A stretch of DNA of 64,000 bases from Mycobacterium saskatchewanense (GTDB taxonomy: Bacteria > Actinomycetota > Actinomycetes > Mycobacteriales > Mycobacteriaceae): assembly GCF_010729105.1 (NCBI RefSeq), contig NZ_AP022573.1, positions 3,100,001 through 3,164,000 of the forward strand, in the 5' to 3' direction. The notes under the pieces are model-generated. The model was not told the DNA's origin and made no database searches. It saw nothing but the letters and a program-made list of their open reading frames with translations. The translations under genes were made by a program, and so were the position numbers. Below are positions 14,278 through 24,096 of this stretch, piece by piece; positions within the stretch are counted from its first letter, which is position 1; each line of letters opens with the position of its first letter.

Positions 14278-15084
14278 TTAGCCCGCGGGAGAACCCGGCG
14301 CTTCGGGCGGCGGCGCCATCGCCGGCTGACCTGGCCCGGGAGCCGGACCGGGCGGCGGTGGCGGCTGGTTGAGGATGAACGGCACCGGAAGCGAGCGCAG
14401 GTTGCCCAGCTGCACCACCAGGTTGTAGGTGCCCGGCCCGATCGCCGGCCGTGGGAGCGGGCAGTGCGGCGCCGAACCCATGCCTGTCCAGGTCACCGCA
14501 GTGGTCACCTGCTCGCCGGGCGTGAAGGTTTTGACCAGCGTCTCGTTCGACGGCGCGCAGTCCAGGTTCGACCACAGCCGCTTGTTGTCCAGGGAGTACA
14601 CGTATGCCGCGAGCACGGCGGCGCCGACGTCGCGCTTGCATGACACCAACCCGATGTTCGTGACGACCATGGTGAACTTCGGCTGGTCACCGATGAAGTA
14701 CTGCGGCGCGTTAGTCAGGCCCTTGACGGCCAGCGTGGAGTCGGGGCAGTCGTCGCCCTCCTTGAGCACCGGCGGGGGCTGCACCGCGGCGGTGGGGGTC
14801 ACCGACTCCGGGTTCTGCCCCTGCGGCGGCGGTACCGGCGTGACGCCCTCCTGTCCCGGCCCCTGAGGCCCCTGGGGCGCCTGGGGCGCGGGTGGACCGG
14901 CCTTGCCCTGGGCGGTATTGGGTTTGTCGACACTCGCGGGTTTGGTCCCCGCGTTGTGACTCAAGAAGGCGACGACGACGGCGACCACGATCCCGACGAC
15001 GACCACCGCGATACCCAGGGCCAGGCCCCTGCGCCGCCAGTAGATCTCGGTAGGTAGCGGGCCCCGCGGTTCCAGATCCAGCAC
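14278..15084 (-). CDS. Conserved membrane-anchored protein (Rv3587c-like)
   Basis: The 268-residue protein has a short basic cytosolic N terminus, one membrane helix at about 21-45, a Pro/Gln-rich linker (about 55-105), and an extracytoplasmic domain with four cysteines that could form disulfides, ending in a Pro-rich tail. The GTG at 15084 is chosen because the protein then begins LDLEPRGPLP, as I recall for Rv3587c, and a TANNNT -10 box lies six bases upstream. The function is unknown. An upstream ATG at 15108 would add eight residues. Confidence 0.8.
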   Translation of the reverse strand: MLDLEPRGPLPTEIYWRRRGLALGIAVVVVGIVVAVVVAFLSHNAGTKPASVDKPNTAQGKAGPPAPQAPQGPQGPGQEGVTPVPPPQGQNPESVTPTAAVQPPPVLKEGDDCPDSTLAVKGLTNAPQYFIGDQPKFTMVVTNIGLVSCKRDVGAAVLAAYVYSLDNKRLWSNLDCAPSNETLVKTFTPGEQVTTAVTWTGMGSAPHCPLPRPAIGPGTYNLVVQLGNLRSLPVPFILNQPPPPPGPAPGPGQPAMAPPPEAPGSPAG

Positions 15085-15096
15085 ATTTGCAGCGTA
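15085..15096 (-). promoter_or_regulatory. Leaderless promoter -10 of the Rv3587c-like gene
   Basis: On the minus strand TACGCT (15096-15091) is followed by six bases and the GTG start codon at 15084, the same geometry as at pxpA, radA, mhuD and lpqG. Confidence 0.45.
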
Positions 15097-15189
15097 GGGG
15101 CAGGTCACGCGGATTCGTCCGACCCTCCCCGGCGTGTCGCGGAGTTTGCTGGCCGACCGCCGTGTTAGTGGCCGTCCCGCTGCGGCCCG

Positions 15190-15807
15190 CTACTCGCCGA
15201 TGTCGCCCACGTGCTCGACCAGGGCCGCCTTGCCATCGGCGAGGTGATACGTGACACCGGCCAACGCCAGGTTGCCGGCGGCCAGCCGCTCCGCGATTGC
15301 TGTCGAGCGCGACGTCAGCTGCGCCACGGTCTCACGCACGTGACGCTCCTCGAACTCGTCGACTCGGCTGAGTCCGTCGCGGCGGCCGATGAGAATCGAG
15401 GGCGCCACCCGCTCCACGACGTCCCGGACGAAGCCGCCGGGAATGGCGCCGTCCTCGATGGCCGCCAAAGCCGCCTTGACGGCTCCGCAGCTGTCGTGGC
15501 CCAAGACGACGATGAGCGGCACGTCGAGAACCGTCACCGCGAATTCGATGGAGCCCAGCACCGCGGAGTCGATCACCTGTCCGGCGGTGCGCACCACGAA
15601 CATGTCCCCGAGCCCCTGGTCGAAGATCAGCTCGGCAGCCACCCGGCTGTCGGCGCAGCCGAACACGACCGCGGTGGGTTTCTGCCCCGCGGCCAGGCTG
15701 GCCCGATACGCGACACTCTGGCTGGGGTGCTGCGGCTTCCCGGCGACAAATCGCTCGTTACCCTCTTTGAGTGCTTTCCACGCGGTTACCGGACTGGTGT
15801 TAGGCAT
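15190..15807 (-). CDS. canB: Beta-class carbonic anhydrase
   Basis: The 205-residue protein has the zinc ligands C51 (within FGCADSR), H104 and C107 (GHDSCGAV) and the catalytic D53-R55 pair of beta carbonic anhydrases. It interconverts CO2 and bicarbonate in the cytoplasm. The ATG at 15807 yields MPNTSPVTAWKALKEGN, matching the recalled start of Rv3588c; the ATG at 15816 would add three residues. It diverges from mutY, and the two 5' ends are only about 10 bp apart or overlap, so each promoter must lie inside the other gene. Confidence 0.93.
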   Translation of the reverse strand: MPNTSPVTAWKALKEGNERFVAGKPQHPSQSVAYRASLAAGQKPTAVVFGCADSRVAAELIFDQGLGDMFVVRTAGQVIDSAVLGSIEFAVTVLDVPLIVVLGHDSCGAVKAALAAIEDGAIPGGFVRDVVERVAPSILIGRRDGLSRVDEFEERHVRETVAQLTSRSTAIAERLAAGNLALAGVTYHLADGKAALVEHVGDIGE

Positions 15808-15817
15808 GGCTGACATC

Positions 15818-16717
15818 ATGCCGCACCCCGCGGTGAACGGACGACCAAATGTTTCAGTCGAGGAGTTACTCGGCTGGTACGACCGATCGGGGCGCGACCT
15901 GCCCTGGCGATCACCCGGCGTCAGCGCGTGGCAAATCCTGGTCAGCGAGTTCATGTTGCAACAGACGCCGGTATCGCGGGTACTGCCGATCTGGCCGGAC
16001 TGGGTGCGACGCTGGCCCACCCCTTCGGCCACCGCCGCGGCCAGCGCCGCCGACGTGTTGCGCGCCTGGGGCAAGCTCGGGTATCCGCGGCGGGCGAAAC
16101 GCCTGCACGAGTGCGCCACCGTGATCGCGCGCGAGCACGACGATGTCGTCCCCGACGACGTCGACGTGCTACTCACCCTGCCCGGCGTTGGCAGCTACAC
16201 CGCGCGGGCAGTGGCCTGCTTCGCCTATCGGCGGCGAGTGCCGGTGGTGGACACCAATGTTCGCCGGGTGGTCGCCCGCGCCGTGCATGGCCGGGCCGAC
16301 GCCGGTCCGCCGTCCGCGGCGCGCGACCATGTCGACATCCTGGCGCTGCTCCCCGCCGACGAAACGGCGCCGCGGTTCTCGGTGGCCTTGATGGAGTTGG
16401 GCGCAACGGTGTGCACGGCACGGGCGCCCCGTTGCGGGCTGTGCCCGCTGGGCGAATGCGCGTGGCGGGAGGCGGGTTTCCCCCCGGCGCACGGTCCGGC
16501 GCGGCGGGCCCAGACATACGCCGGAACGGACCGGCAAGTCCGAGGTCGTCTGCTGGATGTATTGCGCGCCAAGGACGCTCCGGTGACCCGCGCCGAACTG
16601 GATGTGGCGTGGCTCACCGACACGGCGCAGCGAGACCGTGCCCTGTATTCGTTGCTTGCCGACGGCCTGGTGACCCAGACGGTCGACGGCCGCTTCGCAC
16701 TCGCCGGCGAAGGGTAG
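15818..16717 (+). CDS. mutY: Adenine DNA glycosylase MutY
   Basis: The 299-residue protein has catalytic E44 in SEFMLQQTPVSRV, a helix-hairpin-helix LPGVGSYTA at 121-129 with catalytic D145, and an iron-sulfur cluster loop C199-x6-C206-x2-C209-x5-C215. It removes adenine mispaired with 8-oxoguanine. The C-terminal 8-oxoG recognition domain is short, as in other mycobacterial MutY (about 304 residues in M. tuberculosis). The start at 15818 is favoured by similarity; ATG 15806 is the in-frame alternative and would overlap the canB start codon. Confidence 0.93.
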   Translation: MPHPAVNGRPNVSVEELLGWYDRSGRDLPWRSPGVSAWQILVSEFMLQQTPVSRVLPIWPDWVRRWPTPSATAAASAADVLRAWGKLGYPRRAKRLHECATVIAREHDDVVPDDVDVLLTLPGVGSYTARAVACFAYRRRVPVVDTNVRRVVARAVHGRADAGPPSAARDHVDILALLPADETAPRFSVALMELGATVCTARAPRCGLCPLGECAWREAGFPPAHGPARRAQTYAGTDRQVRGRLLDVLRAKDAPVTRAELDVAWLTDTAQRDRALYSLLADGLVTQTVDGRFALAGEG

Positions 16718-16729
16718 CCGCGGCGCTCG

Positions 16730-18208
16730 TCAGAGGTCGTTGCCCGCGTAGGACTGGTTGAAGCTCTTGTTGGCCAGCGGGAAGTCCGGGACGATGGTGT
16801 CGGCCATCGCGACGGCGAGCGCGGGCCAGTTGAACCAGGACGGGTCGACGATCTTGGCGCGAGTGATCCGGCCGGCGGCATCGAGCTCCACGCGGTGGAC
16901 GATGGTGCCGCGCCAGCCCTCCACGATGCCGATCCCGCTGCGCGCCGCCGGCACTGACGGTAATGGTGCGACGTAATCCAAGGGTCCCGAGTGTGATTGG
17001 ACGAGATCGCAGGCCAACTCGGTGGATGCCGCGTATTCGTCTCGACGGACGGTGTAGCGGGCCAGCACATCGCCCGTCGCACCACCGATCTCGGTGACGG
17101 GCAACGCGGTGGTCGGATGGTCGAGCCGGGCGTCGGTGCGCAGGCCGCTGGCGCGTGCGACATAGCCGAGGCACCCCAGGGCGTGGGCGTCGTCGGCACG
17201 CAGGACGGCGGTGCCGGCGAACCGGTCGAGTACCACGGTGTTGCGCAGCGTCAGTTCCGCGACCTCGGCGACGTCGGCCGCAATGGACCGCAACACAGCG
17301 GCGTCGGGCAGCGCACGCACCGTGACACCACCCGGCCGGACGGCGCCCCGCAGCAACCGGTGCCCGGTGACCGCCGCGTTGAGCCGAAGGAGTTGCTCGC
17401 GGATGCGCTGAGCGTGCGAGTTCGCCAGCGCGTACCCGACATCATTGGCAAGCGCGCCCAAATCGGTCGCGTGGTTATACAGCCGTTCGAGTTCGACGAG
17501 CAACGCCCGCAGCCGGTGCACGGGATCGGGCAGCCGGACGCCCAGCGCGTCTTCGATCGCGAGGCTGTGGGCGAGCGCGTGCGCCACGGAGGTGTCACCG
17601 CTGACGCGCTCGGCCAGATCCAGCGCGCCGCCCGCCGGTCGGCCATGGAAGAGCCTTTCCAGGCCCCGATGCACGAACCACAGCCTGGCCTTGAGGCGCA
17701 GCACCGTTTCGCCGGCCACGGAGAACCGAAAATGGCCGGGCTCGATCAGGCCGGCGTGCACCGGCCCAACTGGGATCTCGTACACCCCGGGGCCCTCCAC
17801 GGGCACGAAGGGGAACCGACCAGGCACATCGAATCCAGTTGCCGGAACGGCTTTCTCGCGCATCGGGTACCACTCTTCGGGCCAGTGCGCGTGCCGGACC
17901 AATCGGCGCATCTTGGGATGTCCGATCGCCCGGATCCCGTAAAGGTCCGCCATTTCGCGTTCGAACCTGCTGGCCGGAAACGACAAATACGCGAGCGACC
18001 GCAGCGCCGGGTCGTTGCCGGGCACGACGCATTCGAGCTCCACTCGCCGATCGGGCCGGCCGGCGAGGAACAGGTAGACGATGCGGAAGGCGCCGCCGTC
18101 GTCGTGCGCGGCAACCAAGGCCAGACGAAATCCCTTGCCCTGCAGCTCTTCCGCGGTCTCGGCCAGCCTGTCCTGTGATACCCGGTGATGCGTCCAGTCC
18201 CAGCTCAT
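16730..18208 (-). CDS. hycE: Hydrogenase-4/NuoCD-like large subunit lacking nickel ligands
   Basis: The 492-residue protein fuses a NuoC-like domain (about 1-120) to a NuoD/hydrogenase-large-subunit domain (about 140-492). In real [NiFe] hydrogenases the first ligand motif is RxCGxC; here it reads ERVSGDTS at 200-207, with Ser and Thr in place of both cysteines. The second motif (DPCxxC) is replaced by DFPLAN at 475-480. It therefore cannot bind a NiFe centre and resembles complex I or Ehr-type subunits. It is the last gene of the operon, overlapping hycQ by 4 bp, and corresponds to Rv0087. The substrate of the complex is unknown. Confidence 0.85.
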   Translation of the reverse strand: MSWDWTHHRVSQDRLAETAEELQGKGFRLALVAAHDDGGAFRIVYLFLAGRPDRRVELECVVPGNDPALRSLAYLSFPASRFEREMADLYGIRAIGHPKMRRLVRHAHWPEEWYPMREKAVPATGFDVPGRFPFVPVEGPGVYEIPVGPVHAGLIEPGHFRFSVAGETVLRLKARLWFVHRGLERLFHGRPAGGALDLAERVSGDTSVAHALAHSLAIEDALGVRLPDPVHRLRALLVELERLYNHATDLGALANDVGYALANSHAQRIREQLLRLNAAVTGHRLLRGAVRPGGVTVRALPDAAVLRSIAADVAEVAELTLRNTVVLDRFAGTAVLRADDAHALGCLGYVARASGLRTDARLDHPTTALPVTEIGGATGDVLARYTVRRDEYAASTELACDLVQSHSGPLDYVAPLPSVPAARSGIGIVEGWRGTIVHRVELDAAGRITRAKIVDPSWFNWPALAVAMADTIVPDFPLANKSFNQSYAGNDL

Positions 18209-19671
18209 GGTGATACCCCGAGGGCGCCCGCGGCGGCGGTGAACAGGCCCGTCAGCGGGCCGGCGGTGATGCCGAGGACGATCGATGCCGCAACACCGGC
18301 CAACAAGGCCGCTGCCACGGTGCGCGGCACCACGATCGCGGGTGCGGTGGCCGGGCCGCCCAACAGCATGCGGCCTGAGTTGCGCGCCAAGGCGGCAAAC
18401 GCGATCGCGATCAGAGCCGCGCCCGCCGCCAAGGCCCAGCTGAGCCTGGCATCGGCCAGCGAGCGCACGATGGCCAGCTCACTGGCGAACAACGCGAACG
18501 GGGGCATGCCCAGCAGGGCTATCACCCCGACCGCGAGCGAAAGGCCGAGCACGCGGGAACGCCTCAGCACGGCGGTGATGTCGGCGATTGCGGTGGAGTG
18601 TTGCGCGGATTGGAGTTGGCCGCTCGTCACGAACAGGATCGTCTTGCCGAGCCCGTGAGCGAACACATGTAACAGCAGCGCGGCGATCGCCGGGGCTGTG
18701 CCGGCGGCCGCGGCGATCGCGATGAGCCCCATGTTCTCCATCGAGGAGTAGGCGAGCATGCGCTTGATGTCCGTTGCCACGGTGAGCATCAGGGCCGCGA
18801 TGACCAGGGTCGCCAGCCCCACCACCAACAGCCCCGACCGCAGGAAGGTGGGGCCGGTGGCCGCGTCGACGATCGGTTTGATGCGGATCAACTCCGAAAA
18901 CGCGACCGCCAGCAGCACCCCGCTCATCAACGCCGAAACCGGAGCCGGGGCCTGGCTGTGGGCGTCGGCCAACCAGGTGTGGAACGGAAAGAGCCCGGCC
19001 TTGGCGCCGTAGCCGATCAGCAGCAGGCCGCCCGCAAGTCGCGCCGTGCCGGGATCGAGGCCGCGCGCGCGTGCCGCGAGAACGTCCAGGTTCAGAGCCG
19101 CGCCCGCCGGCGCGCCGGCATGCTCGGCGGCGTAGTACAGCAGGACGGTGCCCAGGAACGCGATCGCGATGCCCACCGAACAGATCACGACGTACTTCCA
19201 GGTGGCTTCGACCGCCCCACGGGTACGCCGGTGTCCGACCAGGAACGCGGTGATCACCGTCGTCGCCTCGATCGCGACCCAGATGACGCCGATGTTGTTG
19301 GCGCACACCGCTACGACCATCGCGGCCAGGAAGCCGGCCGTCAGGGCTCCGTACACCCGCGCCCCGCCCGTATCGGTATGGCCGTCCGCGAGTTCGGTCT
19401 CGAGGTAGCCGATGCTGGCCCAGGTGGCAAGCGTGGCAACGACTCCGATCACCAACAGCATGGTGACCGTGAGCGCGTCGACCCGCAGCAGCCCACCCAA
19501 CGCGAACTGCGGCCGCGAGCCCGCACGAAGACCCAGCGCGGCGCCGCAACCGAGCACCGTCAGCGCCGAGAGAACAATCAGCGTCGCGGTGGACCGGCGC
19601 CACCCGACGATCAGCACAGCAATCGACGCGCCGATCGGCGCGAGAATGGCGGCGAACAGTAGACCGGTCAT
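18205..19671 (-). CDS. hycQ: Antiporter-like membrane subunit (HycQ/HyfF-like)
   Basis: The 488-residue polytopic protein of about fourteen helices has the proton-antiporter signature with KAGLFPFHTWLADAHSQAP around residue 220 and repeated conserved lysines, as in NuoN/HyfF and Mrp subunits. It would translocate protons or sodium in the membrane arm. It overlaps hycE by 4 bp and shares one base with hycP (TGATG). Gene order equals Rv0086. Confidence 0.85.
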   Translation of the reverse strand: MTGLLFAAILAPIGASIAVLIVGWRRSTATLIVLSALTVLGCGAALGLRAGSRPQFALGGLLRVDALTVTMLLVIGVVATLATWASIGYLETELADGHTDTGGARVYGALTAGFLAAMVVAVCANNIGVIWVAIEATTVITAFLVGHRRTRGAVEATWKYVVICSVGIAIAFLGTVLLYYAAEHAGAPAGAALNLDVLAARARGLDPGTARLAGGLLLIGYGAKAGLFPFHTWLADAHSQAPAPVSALMSGVLLAVAFSELIRIKPIVDAATGPTFLRSGLLVVGLATLVIAALMLTVATDIKRMLAYSSMENMGLIAIAAAAGTAPAIAALLLHVFAHGLGKTILFVTSGQLQSAQHSTAIADITAVLRRSRVLGLSLAVGVIALLGMPPFALFASELAIVRSLADARLSWALAAGAALIAIAFAALARNSGRMLLGGPATAPAIVVPRTVAAALLAGVAASIVLGITAGPLTGLFTAAAGALGVSP

Positions 19672-20333
19672 CAGTCGCGCAACTCCTGTAGGGCGTCGAG
19701 GTCCGCACCGCCGAAGGTGCGCGACAGCCGACCGGTCAGGACGCCGATCACGATGACCGCGAACAGCACGTCCAGTGAGGCTCCCAGCTCCACGACCAGC
19801 GGCACACCGGCGGTCAACAGGAACGCGGTGGCCGCAATCCCGTTGTCCAGCATAAGGAATCCCGCGGCTTGTGACAGGGCGTGGCGCCGCGTCACCATGA
19901 CCAGCAGCGCGATGAGCACCACCGCGAAGGCGGCCGGAACGGCGTTGGTCGAGGCCGCCGGCTGGAGATTCACCACCGGGCGGGCCGCGGCGAACGCGGC
20001 GAGCGTCAGCACACCGGTGATAAGCAGTGACGTCGCCGTGTTAACCAACGGGGTGGCCTCGCGGTGGGCTTGCGGCCCGGATCTCAACGCGCGGCCCAGC
20101 AGTCGAGGGAGGATCGCGGCCCGCAGCACCAGCACGGCAACCCCGACCGCGACGAGGGCGCGATCACCGTCGTACGCCCCCCGCAGGACCGGGATGGCCG
20201 CAAGCGCCACGCCCTGGCCTGCGAGCAGACGGTTGATGGCGCGCAGGTCCCGACGCCATACGACCAGCACCGCGGCCAGGATCAGGCCGCCGGCAGCGAG
20301 GTCGACCAGTACGGCGAAGGTGTCACGCGTCAT
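19671..20333 (-). CDS. hycP: HyfE/NuoK-like membrane subunit
   Basis: The 220-residue protein has about six to seven membrane helices and resembles the HyfE/NuoK-like subunit of hydrogenase-4-type complexes (Rv0085). The ATG at 20333 gives [16 protein letters not shown], directly into the first helix. The frame stays open upstream to 21191, but that part is Arg-rich shadow of hycD. The start overlaps the hycD stop by 4 bp. Confidence 0.82.
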   Translation of the reverse strand: MTRDTFAVLVDLAAGGLILAAVLVVWRRDLRAINRLLAGQGVALAAIPVLRGAYDGDRALVAVGVAVLVLRAAILPRLLGRALRSGPQAHREATPLVNTATSLLITGVLTLAAFAAARPVVNLQPAASTNAVPAAFAVVLIALLVMVTRRHALSQAAGFLMLDNGIAATAFLLTAGVPLVVELGASLDVLFAVIVIGVLTGRLSRTFGGADLDALQELRD

Positions 20334-21289
20334 GCCGGCACCGTGAAGAAGTTGGCGGCGATGACGGCGAGCAACGCCAGGAGAAACGAACCCGCCAACA
20401 GCTCGGGAACCCGGAACAGGCGCAGCTTGGCGACGAACACCTCGACGGTCGCCAACAGGGCCGCCAGCCCGGCCACCTTGGCGGCCAGGGCACCGACACC
20501 GACGGCGATGTCGACGACACCGGGGTCGCCACCGGCGATTCCCCACGGCGCGAACAGGTTTGCCAGCAGCGCGAGCAGAACGGTCAATCGCATGCCCGCC
20601 GCCCACTCGACCAGCGCCAGCCGCGGGCCGGAGTACTCGAGGACCATCGCCTCGTGGATCATCGTCAGTTCGAGGTGGGTGGCCGGATTGTCCACCGGCA
20701 GCCGCCCGGTTTCGGCGACGATCACGATCACCAGGGCGGCGAACGCCAGCACGGCGACCAGCGACACCACCTGGCCGGGATGGGTGATCGTATGGGCGAC
20801 CAAGGCACCGAGATTGGCCGACCCCGCCGGAATGGACAGCGCGAACACCGCGAGCAGGATTGTCGGCTCGACCAGCGCGGCGATCGTGATCTCGCGGCTG
20901 GCACCCATGCCGCCGAACGAGGTGCCGGTGTCGATGCCGGCCAGGGTCAGCGCGACCGTGCCAAGGAAAAGCAGCCCGACAACGGCGAACAGGTCGGCGC
21001 CGGAATCCAGCGGGGAGCCGGTGGCGACGAGCGGCGCGATCGCGGCGATCAGCAGGGTCGACCCGGCGACGACAGCGGGCGCGGCCGCGAACACCACCGT
21101 CGTCCCTTCCGGCGTGATCCGTTGTTTGCCAAGCTGTTTGAGCAAGTCGCGCCACGGCTGCAATACGCCGGAACCGGCGCGGCCCTCCCATCGCGCGTGC
21201 ACCTGCCGGGTCAGGCCCACCACCAGCGGCGCCCCGGCGGCCACCGCGCCGATCTGCGCCGCGCCCGCGACGTAGGACAGCACACTCAT
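20330..21289 (-). CDS. hycD: NuoH/HycD-like membrane subunit
   Basis: The 319-residue protein has about eight membrane helices and the NuoH family features of a quinone/linker subunit: [12 protein letters not shown] near residue 45 and an acidic cytosolic loop segment ([19 protein letters not shown] near 210). It couples the peripheral arm to the ion-pumping arm. The ATG at 21289 overlaps the stop of the HyfB-like gene by 4 bp. The length matches Rv0084 (about 316 residues). Confidence 0.85.
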   Translation of the reverse strand: MSVLSYVAGAAQIGAVAAGAPLVVGLTRQVHARWEGRAGSGVLQPWRDLLKQLGKQRITPEGTTVVFAAAPAVVAGSTLLIAAIAPLVATGSPLDSGADLFAVVGLLFLGTVALTLAGIDTGTSFGGMGASREITIAALVEPTILLAVFALSIPAGSANLGALVAHTITHPGQVVSLVAVLAFAALVIVIVAETGRLPVDNPATHLELTMIHEAMVLEYSGPRLALVEWAAGMRLTVLLALLANLFAPWGIAGGDPGVVDIAVGVGALAAKVAGLAALLATVEVFVAKLRLFRVPELLAGSFLLALLAVIAANFFTVPA

Positions 21290-23262
21290 CGGGCCACCAA
21301 CAGCACGATCAGCACCCCGAGGGCACCGTAGGCCAGGTACAGGTGCACGCTGCCGGTGTGGGCGCGCCGCACCACCGCGGCGGCCGCCGCCACACCGGCG
21401 AGCACCGGGGTATAGAGGCGGTCCTCTATGGAGTCGGCGATCCGGCTGCGGTAGACGACCTTGTCCGCCAGGTATCGCGACTCGGTGACGTGATCGACCT
21501 CGACGTCCGTGTCGGGACGCAGGACGTCGTCGAAAATTCTCTGCAGTGGCTCCCCGAACGATGTGGCCGTGTACTCCATGCGCGCGGTGAGATCGTCCGA
21601 GCCGCAAGCCCATAGCGGCCGCCCGATGGCCGGCGGGCGGTCCCTGTGGCGCCAGCGCGCCAGCACAGCGACCGTTAGCGCGGTCGCGCAAACCCCGCCG
21701 GCGATCCACCCGGGCGCGATCGAGCCCTGCAGCATGGGGAGTCGCACCACCGCGCCGAACTCGGTGAAGGGCACCGTGCGGGATGCCGGCAGCGCCGCGA
21801 TGACTCGGCGCAGCCCGGGCGCAAGAACCGACGGCGCCACGGCCAGCACCAGGCAGGCGGCGCCTGCGATGGTCATGGCCGCGAGCATGCTGCCGGGCGC
21901 CTCGCGGGCCCGGGCGGCTTCCGGGCTGCGCGGGCGGGCCAAGAATCCGATCCCGAACGCCTTGACCATCGCCGCCACCCCCAATCCCGTGGTGAGCGCG
22001 ACCGCTCCCACCGCGAGCGGAGTAGTCAGGGCGAGGACGGTGTCGTGGCCGGGGGCCGTGTGGATCAGCGACTGCACCAGCAGCCACTCGCCGACGAACC
22101 CGGCGCCCAGGGGAAGCCCACACGCCCCGAGCGCGGCCACCCCGAACAGGGTGGTGGTCGCCGGCATCCGGCGGGCCAGGCCACCCAGTCCGTCGAGGTC
22201 CCGCACGCCGGTCCGGGCGACCACCGCCCCGGCGGCGAGGAAGCCGAGACCCTTGAACGCGGCGTGCGCGACGAGGTGCAGCAGCGCCGCGGTCGCGGCG
22301 ATCGTCGCCTGGGCGGGCGCCCCCGAGGCCGCGAACAGGGTCGCGGCTCCCAGCGCGAGCGTGACCAACCCGAGGTTCTCGGTCGTCGAGTAGGCAAGCA
22401 ACCGCTTGAGATCCGTGGCCACCGACGCCTGGACCACGCCGTAGAGGGCCGAGATTCCGCCGGCGACCATCAGGATGAGGCCCCACCAGCGCGGACCCGG
22501 TCCGAGCAGCTGCATATCGAACCGGCAGATGCCGTAGGCACCGAGGCTCACCATCGCCGCGCTCATCAGCGCTGACACCGGGCTGGGCGCCTCGGGGTGC
22601 GCGCGGGGCAACCAGGCATGCAACGGAACCAAGCCGGCCTTCGAGCCGAATCCGGCCACCGTCAGGAGGAACACCGCGGTGCGCGCCCCCGGCGCGATGC
22701 CGTGCAGCTCGGCGAAGCGGTCACCGCCACCGGCGGCCGCGAGGACCATGAGCCCGACCATGATCGCCACAAACCCCAGCTGGGTCATCACGGCGTAGAC
22801 GAGCGCGGCAGAGCGGACCTCTTCGCGGCCGTGGTCGTCCAGCACCAACAGCAGCGACGAGACCGCCATCAGCTCCCAGGCCAGCAGGAAGGTGGTAACC
22901 GAACCTGCGGCGGGCACCAGCAGCATCGCGGCGGCGAACGCCGGCAACAACGCCAGGGTGGCGCGGCTCAGATGCCCATGCCGGCCGTACCCGATCACGT
23001 AGATCCCGACCGCGGCGGTGACCGCCCCGGCGAGTGCCATGAAGAAGCCGCCCAGCGCGTCCAGGTCCAGCTGGACCCCGGTGAGGGGAATCAGCCACCC
23101 GATGTGGACCGGTCGGACCGGTCGAAATATGGCCAGCGCGCCGAGCCATACCCCGCCCGCGCCAACCACTGTGGTCAACAAGCCCGCGACGGCCGGGCCG
23201 ACGCCCTCGCGGGGCAGCGTCGTTGGCGCCGGCGACGCACCGGCGGCGACGATCGTGCTCAC
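21286..23262 (-). CDS. HyfB/NuoL-like antiporter subunit
   Basis: The 658-residue membrane protein has about sixteen helices and the antiporter signature [20 protein letters not shown] around residue 210-230. The membrane part is followed by a C-terminal extension with a soluble segment at about 520-610 and two further helices. It is the largest pumping subunit of the Hyc-like complex and equals Rv0083. Stop and start overlap the neighbours by 4 bp on both sides. Confidence 0.85.
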   Translation of the reverse strand: MSTIVAAGASPAPTTLPREGVGPAVAGLLTTVVGAGGVWLGALAIFRPVRPVHIGWLIPLTGVQLDLDALGGFFMALAGAVTAAVGIYVIGYGRHGHLSRATLALLPAFAAAMLLVPAAGSVTTFLLAWELMAVSSLLLVLDDHGREEVRSAALVYAVMTQLGFVAIMVGLMVLAAAGGGDRFAELHGIAPGARTAVFLLTVAGFGSKAGLVPLHAWLPRAHPEAPSPVSALMSAAMVSLGAYGICRFDMQLLGPGPRWWGLILMVAGGISALYGVVQASVATDLKRLLAYSTTENLGLVTLALGAATLFAASGAPAQATIAATAALLHLVAHAAFKGLGFLAAGAVVARTGVRDLDGLGGLARRMPATTTLFGVAALGACGLPLGAGFVGEWLLVQSLIHTAPGHDTVLALTTPLAVGAVALTTGLGVAAMVKAFGIGFLARPRSPEAARAREAPGSMLAAMTIAGAACLVLAVAPSVLAPGLRRVIAALPASRTVPFTEFGAVVRLPMLQGSIAPGWIAGGVCATALTVAVLARWRHRDRPPAIGRPLWACGSDDLTARMEYTATSFGEPLQRIFDDVLRPDTDVEVDHVTESRYLADKVVYRSRIADSIEDRLYTPVLAGVAAAAAVVRRAHTGSVHLYLAYGALGVLIVLLVAR

Positions 23263-23738
23263 TTACCCGACACCGATCTGAGGCCTTCGACGATCCGGGC
23301 CGGGGTCGGCGGGCACCCGGGTATCTCCAGATCGACGGGCACCACCTCGCCCACCGCACCGACCACGCCGTAGCCGTCCCTGAAGACACCGCCGTTCACC
23401 GCGCAGTCCCCGCACGCGATCACCCGCCGCGGGCGTGGGGTCGCGTCGAGTGTGGTCCGCAGGGGGCCCGCCATGTTCCGGGTCACGACGCCGGTCACCA
23501 ACAGCGCGTCCGCATGGCGGGGCGAGGCCACCAGCCGGACCCCGAATCGCTCGGCGTCATACACCGGGCCGAACGCACCCGAGATCTCCACCTCGCACCC
23601 GTTGCACGAGCCCGCGTCAACGTGCCGGACCTGCAGCGAACCCTTCACTCCGGCAATCGGTTCCATCGCATGTGGCGGAGGCGTGGGCGCGGCCTCGGCG
23701 ATTCGGCCGACCCTGAGTACCTTGCCTATCCAGCCCAT
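23259..23738 (-). CDS. NuoB/HyfI-like iron-sulfur subunit
   Basis: The 159-residue protein has the cysteines of the N2-type [4Fe-4S] cluster: C45 and C48 (CNGCE), C109 or C112 (ACGDCAVNGG) and C142 (PGCPP). It would pass electrons to or from the NuoD-like subunit. No ferredoxin-like HycB/HycF protein, formate dehydrogenase or hydrogenase maturation gene occurs in the cluster, so the electron donor is unknown. It lies 5 bp after the ArsR gene. Equivalent to Rv0082. Confidence 0.87.
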   Translation of the reverse strand: MGWIGKVLRVGRIAEAAPTPPPHAMEPIAGVKGSLQVRHVDAGSCNGCEVEISGAFGPVYDAERFGVRLVASPRHADALLVTGVVTRNMAGPLRTTLDATPRPRRVIACGDCAVNGGVFRDGYGVVGAVGEVVPVDLEIPGCPPTPARIVEGLRSVSGK

Positions 23739-23743
23739 GCGCC

Positions 23744-24079
23744 CTACTCCGCCCCGCCGGCGCGCAGGTCCTCCAGCACCGCCACGCGGTCGCTGAGCAC
23801 CCCGGTGAGAACCTTGCGAGCCACCATCAGCAGTTCGGCGATGTCCGGCGAGGCGATCGAGTAGATCACCGTGTTGCCGTCCCTGAGTGCGTCGACGACG
23901 CCGGCCCGGCGCAGGACGCCCAGCTGCTGGGACAAATTGGACGATTCGAGGCCGACCTCGGGCAACAGCTCCGCAACCGACTTCTCCCCCGCGACCAAAA
24001 GCTCGAGAATCCGGATTCGTGCGGGGTGCCCGAGGGTTTTGAAGAACTCTGCCTTCAGCTTGTACAGCGGCTCAGACAC
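23744..24079 (-). CDS. ArsR-family transcriptional regulator (Rv0081-like)
   Basis: The 111-residue winged-helix protein has an ArsR helix-turn-helix (SVAELLPEVGLESSNLSQQLGVL, about 34-56, quoted in part as a region) and a beta-wing DGNTVIYS. It has no cysteine at all, so it is not a thiol-based arsenic or cadmium sensor. It leads the seven-gene Hyc-like operon and in M. tuberculosis the homologue Rv0081 is a hypoxia hub regulator that binds its own promoter. Palindromic AT-rich DNA just upstream is a likely operator. Confidence 0.88.
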   Translation of the reverse strand: MSEPLYKLKAEFFKTLGHPARIRILELLVAGEKSVAELLPEVGLESSNLSQQLGVLRRAGVVDALRDGNTVIYSIASPDIAELLMVARKVLTGVLSDRVAVLEDLRAGGAE

Positions 24080-24096
24080 GACCCAAACTCCCGAAG

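Noticed and set aside
20330..22486. Read-through frame joining hycD with upstream sequence as one 718-residue protein
   Set aside because: The upstream part is the Arg/Gly-rich shadow of the HyfB-like gene; the family start is the ATG at 21289.
16730..23738. Calling the Hyc-like operon a formate hydrogenlyase
   Set aside because: There is no formate dehydrogenase, no ferredoxin-type subunit, no maturation genes, and the NiFe ligand cysteines are absent.
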